Positions 63,316 to 64,000 of a stretch of DNA of 64,000 bases are shown here, in pieces. The DNA lies in NCBI RefSeq assembly GCF_900099765.1, contig NZ_FNDX01000026.1, positions 1-64,000 of the forward strand, given 5' to 3'. Each line of letters opens with the position of its first letter. The stretch's first letter is position 1. The stretch is from Paenibacillus typhae. GTDB taxonomy: Bacteria; Bacillota; Bacilli; Paenibacillales; Paenibacillaceae. The position numbers and the translations under genes were made by a program. Below the pieces are notes generated by a model. The model was not told where the DNA came from. It was given only the letters and a program-made list of their open reading frames with translations, and ran no database searches.

Positions 63316-63365
63316 AAACCTCCTTATTCAGGATAAGTAGTACTATAACCTGATTAAGGAGGTTT
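63316..63365 (+). terminator. Long hairpin that terminates and also covers the next RBS
   Basis: AAACCTCCTTATTCAGG (63316-63332) and CCTGATTAAGGAGGTTT (63349-63365) pair at 16 of 17 positions around a 16-base loop, followed by TT. The right arm contains AAGGAGG, the Shine-Dalgarno of the gene at 63371. The hairpin can end the nitroreductase mRNA and, in any read-through RNA, hide the RBS. Confidence 0.75.
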
Positions 63366-63370
63366 TTGTA

Positions 63371-63565
63371 ATGCCTTGGAACAAAGATAATTATCCTGAT
63401 TCCCTGAAGAATTTCATGGCACCGGTTCGCAACAAAGCAATTGATATCGCCAATGCGCTGCTGGAGGACGGATACGACGAAGGGCGGGCCATTGCAATCG
63501 CAACGGCTCAGGCCAAAGAGTGGGGCGAGAACCACGACAAGCAGATCCGTAAGAAAAACACATAA
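63371..63565 (+). CDS. Small conserved protein, YdaT-like
   Basis: 64 residues; AAGGAGG stands 8 bases before the ATG. MPWNKDNYPDSLKNFMAPVR and IANALLEDGYDEGRAIAIAT recall the N-terminal part of B. subtilis YdaT (general stress protein) and small ChaB-like proteins; the assignment is by memory of the pattern. It is charged, helical and cytosolic. Its RBS is embedded in the hairpin 63316-63365, so expression should depend on a start point inside or after the left arm. GTTTGA (63311) and GGATAA (63331), 14 bases apart, loosely resemble a sigma-B promoter. Confidence 0.75.
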   Translation: MPWNKDNYPDSLKNFMAPVRNKAIDIANALLEDGYDEGRAIAIATAQAKEWGENHDKQIRKKNT

Positions 63566-63596
63566 CAGCGCGCTGTCTGCTCTAACCGGGCGGCAT

Positions 63597-63636
63597 AAAA
63601 AGGACCAGCGGTTAAATTAACCGTCTGGTCCTTAAG
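63597..63636. terminator. Bidirectional terminator between convergent genes
   Basis: AAGGACCAG with CTGGTCCTT and inner GGTTAA/TTAACC; it serves the small plus-strand gene and the minus-strand prsA-like gene. Confidence 0.8.
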
Positions 63637-63649
63637 TTATTAGGTCAGC

Positions 63650-64000
63650 TTATTCTGCAGCTGGCGCTTCTGTAGCTTCCGGTGTAGCAGAGGCTTCCGG
63701 CTCATCCGTCAGTGTGTTGGTAATCTTGGCGTTTGTAGTCAGATCCTGCAGCCAGGTGGAGGACATCTCGGACACCTTCTGGGAAATCAGGGTCTTTTTG
63801 ATTTCGTCTTTCTTTTCTTCGAGCGTGTATTCATGAGCTTCCTTGCGGTCTGTTACTTTGATGACATGGTAGCCGTAATCCGACTTCACAGCACCGCTTG
63901 TTTCACCGACTTTGAGGGCAAAGGCAGCATCAGAGAACTCTGTAACCATATCTCCCTTTTTGAAGAAGCCAAGATCTCCGCCTTTGTCTTTAGAGCCGGT
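63650..64000 (-). CDS. PrsA-type peptidyl-prolyl isomerase, C-terminal part (5' end outside window)
   Basis: 116 residues are visible, and the frame stays open to the right edge. GGDLGFFKKGDMVTEFSDAA, LKVGETSGAVKSDYGYHVIK and VTDRKEAHEYTLEEKKDEIK are the second half of a parvulin (rotamase) domain. A helical segment and a Glu/Ala/Thr/Pro-rich tail (PEASATPEATEAPAAE) follow. PrsA lipoproteins fold secreted proteins outside the membrane. The lipoprotein signal and the first half of the domain must lie beyond position 64000. Confidence 0.88.
   Translation of the reverse strand, partial: TGSKDKGGDLGFFKKGDMVTEFSDAAFALKVGETSGAVKSDYGYHVIKVTDRKEAHEYTLEEKKDEIKKTLISQKVSEMSSTWLQDLTTNAKITNTLTDEPEASATPEATEAPAAE

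Overview
The window looks like a chromosomal segment of a spore-forming, moderately GC-rich Firmicute, most probably Paenibacillus or a close relative. Supporting signs are a germinant-receptor operon, the 26-residue sporulation peptide SpoVM, a SpoVIF-like protein, RemA, a PASTA-domain PrkC kinase, strong AGGAGG-type ribosome binding sites with many TTG and GTG starts, and LytS/YesN-type two-component proteins. The genus is an inference from content and style, not from a database match. I saw no tRNA, rRNA, CRISPR array or prophage.

Layout. 1-430: 3' end of a group II intron (maturase C-terminus plus RNA domains V and VI). 501-5457: an overlapping EAL / CBS-GGDEF pair (c-di-GMP turnover), a small unknown gene, a LysR regulator and a GNAT-PHP fusion. 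5601-11405: rqcH (minus) divergent from a Ca2+ P-type ATPase, then dapF. 11573-15771: a gerA-gerC-gerB operon with a forespore-like promoter, faced by a small two-helix membrane protein. 15942-17816: a homocysteine methyltransferase/MTHFR fusion.

17855-38718 is the deeply conserved Bacillales block (yicC-remA-gmk-rpoZ-coaBC-priA-def-fmt-rsmB-rlmN-prpC-prkC-rsgA-rpe-spoVM-rpmB-fakA-degV-recG and a SpoVIF-like gene). Compared with B. subtilis, thiN, yloU (Asp23) and sdaAB/sdaAA are absent from it, and a degV-family gene sits beside fakA. The genes serve nucleotide supply, CoA synthesis, replication restart, translation initiation and rRNA modification, Ser/Thr phosphorylation, ribosome assembly and fatty-acid activation.

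38819-49703 is more mixed: a YitT membrane protein, a secreted unknown, an NlpC/P60 lipoprotein, a TrpXYZ-like ABC transporter, an SDR, MgtC, an aldose epimerase and an LtaS-family enzyme. 49875-58200 is the most coherent accessory unit: a membrane-anchored sugar-binding protein, a LytS-type kinase and a YesN-type regulator, followed by a ChvE-MmsA-MmsB monosaccharide importer carrying a perfect cre site. This resembles the XylFII-LytS-YesN sensing systems known from clostridia. 58392-64000 holds TraX, a stalk-domain lipoprotein, an alpha-CTD-like mini-protein, a metallophosphoesterase lipoprotein, a nitroreductase, a small YdaT-like gene whose ribosome binding site lies inside a long hairpin, and the 3' end of a prsA-type foldase gene.
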